Origin: an uncultured Lachnospiraceae bacterium
GTDB lineage: Bacteria > Bacillota > Clostridia > Lachnospirales > Lachnospiraceae
Length of the DNA stretch: 35,879 bases
NCBI GenBank assembly: GCA_947566645.1
Contig: CANOKL010000044.1
Coordinates: forward strand, 1-35,879
Reading direction: 5' to 3'
Below are positions 35,845 through 35,879 of the stretch, in pieces. Within the stretch, counting starts at the first letter, position 1. Every line of letters begins with the position of its first letter. A program made the translations under genes and the position numbers. The notes under the pieces were generated by a model, which was given only the letters and a program-made list of their open reading frames with translations, did no database searches and was not told the origin of the DNA.

Positions 35845-35879
35845 TCATTTCATGAATGTCCGGTAACCCTTATGGTTAC
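35826..35879. repeat. Right terminal copy of the 54-bp inverted repeat
   Basis: Exact reverse complement of positions 2-55. It interrupts the DUF2325-like frame. See the left copy for interpretation. Confidence 0.85.
35856..35879 (+). CDS. Possible 5' end of a gene leaving the window (MSGNPYGY...)
   Basis: ATG plus seven further codons up to the last base of the window, identical to the outward frame at the left end. Possibly the start of a small serine recombinase, judged only from the YGY motif. No clear ribosome site. Confidence 0.2.

Overview
The window looks like a chromosomal contig from an anaerobic gut-type Firmicute, most likely Lachnospiraceae (Clostridia). This rests on protein similarity recalled by eye: ATP-type PEP carboxykinase, YitT/DUF2179, Tex, PTS_EIIC_2, a clostridial-type MutY, bacteriohemerythrin and an RbsABC-like sugar operon. 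Strong AGGAGG-type ribosome sites and TATAAT promoters also fit. No genus can be fixed from the sequence alone. There is no rRNA, no intact tRNA and no CRISPR array.

Layout. 1-1470 is an AT-rich accessory patch: a structured RNA with its own terminator, then a PBECR4-like putative nuclease, then a short transcription unit that is either a 41-residue peptide gene or a degenerate tRNA-like sequence. 1516-7158 (minus strand) holds a GNAT acetyltransferase, pckA, yitT and tex. 7615-11567 (plus) holds a TetR regulator, a lipid kinase, a GDPD phosphodiesterase, a PAP2 phosphatase and bacteriohemerythrin. 11593-15803 (minus) holds an SfsA-MutY fusion, a small alarmone synthetase, a corrinoid adenosyltransferase and a PTS IIC protein. 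15804-17141 is a small accessory patch with hairpins and a HicAB toxin-antitoxin pair under a palindromic operator. 17142-20871 holds a polysaccharide deacetylase, endonuclease III, a lipoprotein cyclophilin and an M20 amidohydrolase. 21094-23406 (plus) is a TetR-ABC exporter operon.

From 35412 down to 23416 (minus) runs a 12-kb sugar or sugar-acid catabolic operon: 2-hydroxyacid dehydrogenase, lipoprotein binding protein, RbsA-type ATPase, two permeases, class II aldolase, Fe-type alcohol dehydrogenase, FGGY kinase, SorC-type regulator and a divergent IlvD/Edd dehydratase. Kinase, aldolase and Fe-dehydrogenase together match the FucK-FucA-FucO logic (ketose to ketose-1-phosphate to DHAP plus an aldehyde to an alcohol), but no isomerase is present and the substrate is unknown.

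The most unusual feature is the density of dispersed palindromic repeats. Family 1 has six copies with a GGGGACGGGG stem. Family 2 is built around GTTACTATTCACGG. A third element of about 190 bp lies at 27.56-27.75 kb. Many sit exactly at gene 3' ends and supply the stop codon. Three unrelated proteins (MutY, M20 hydrolase, SorC regulator) end in the same repeat-encoded LGTG tail. The two ends of the window are 54-bp inverted copies of each other, which suggests the contig stops at a repeated element.
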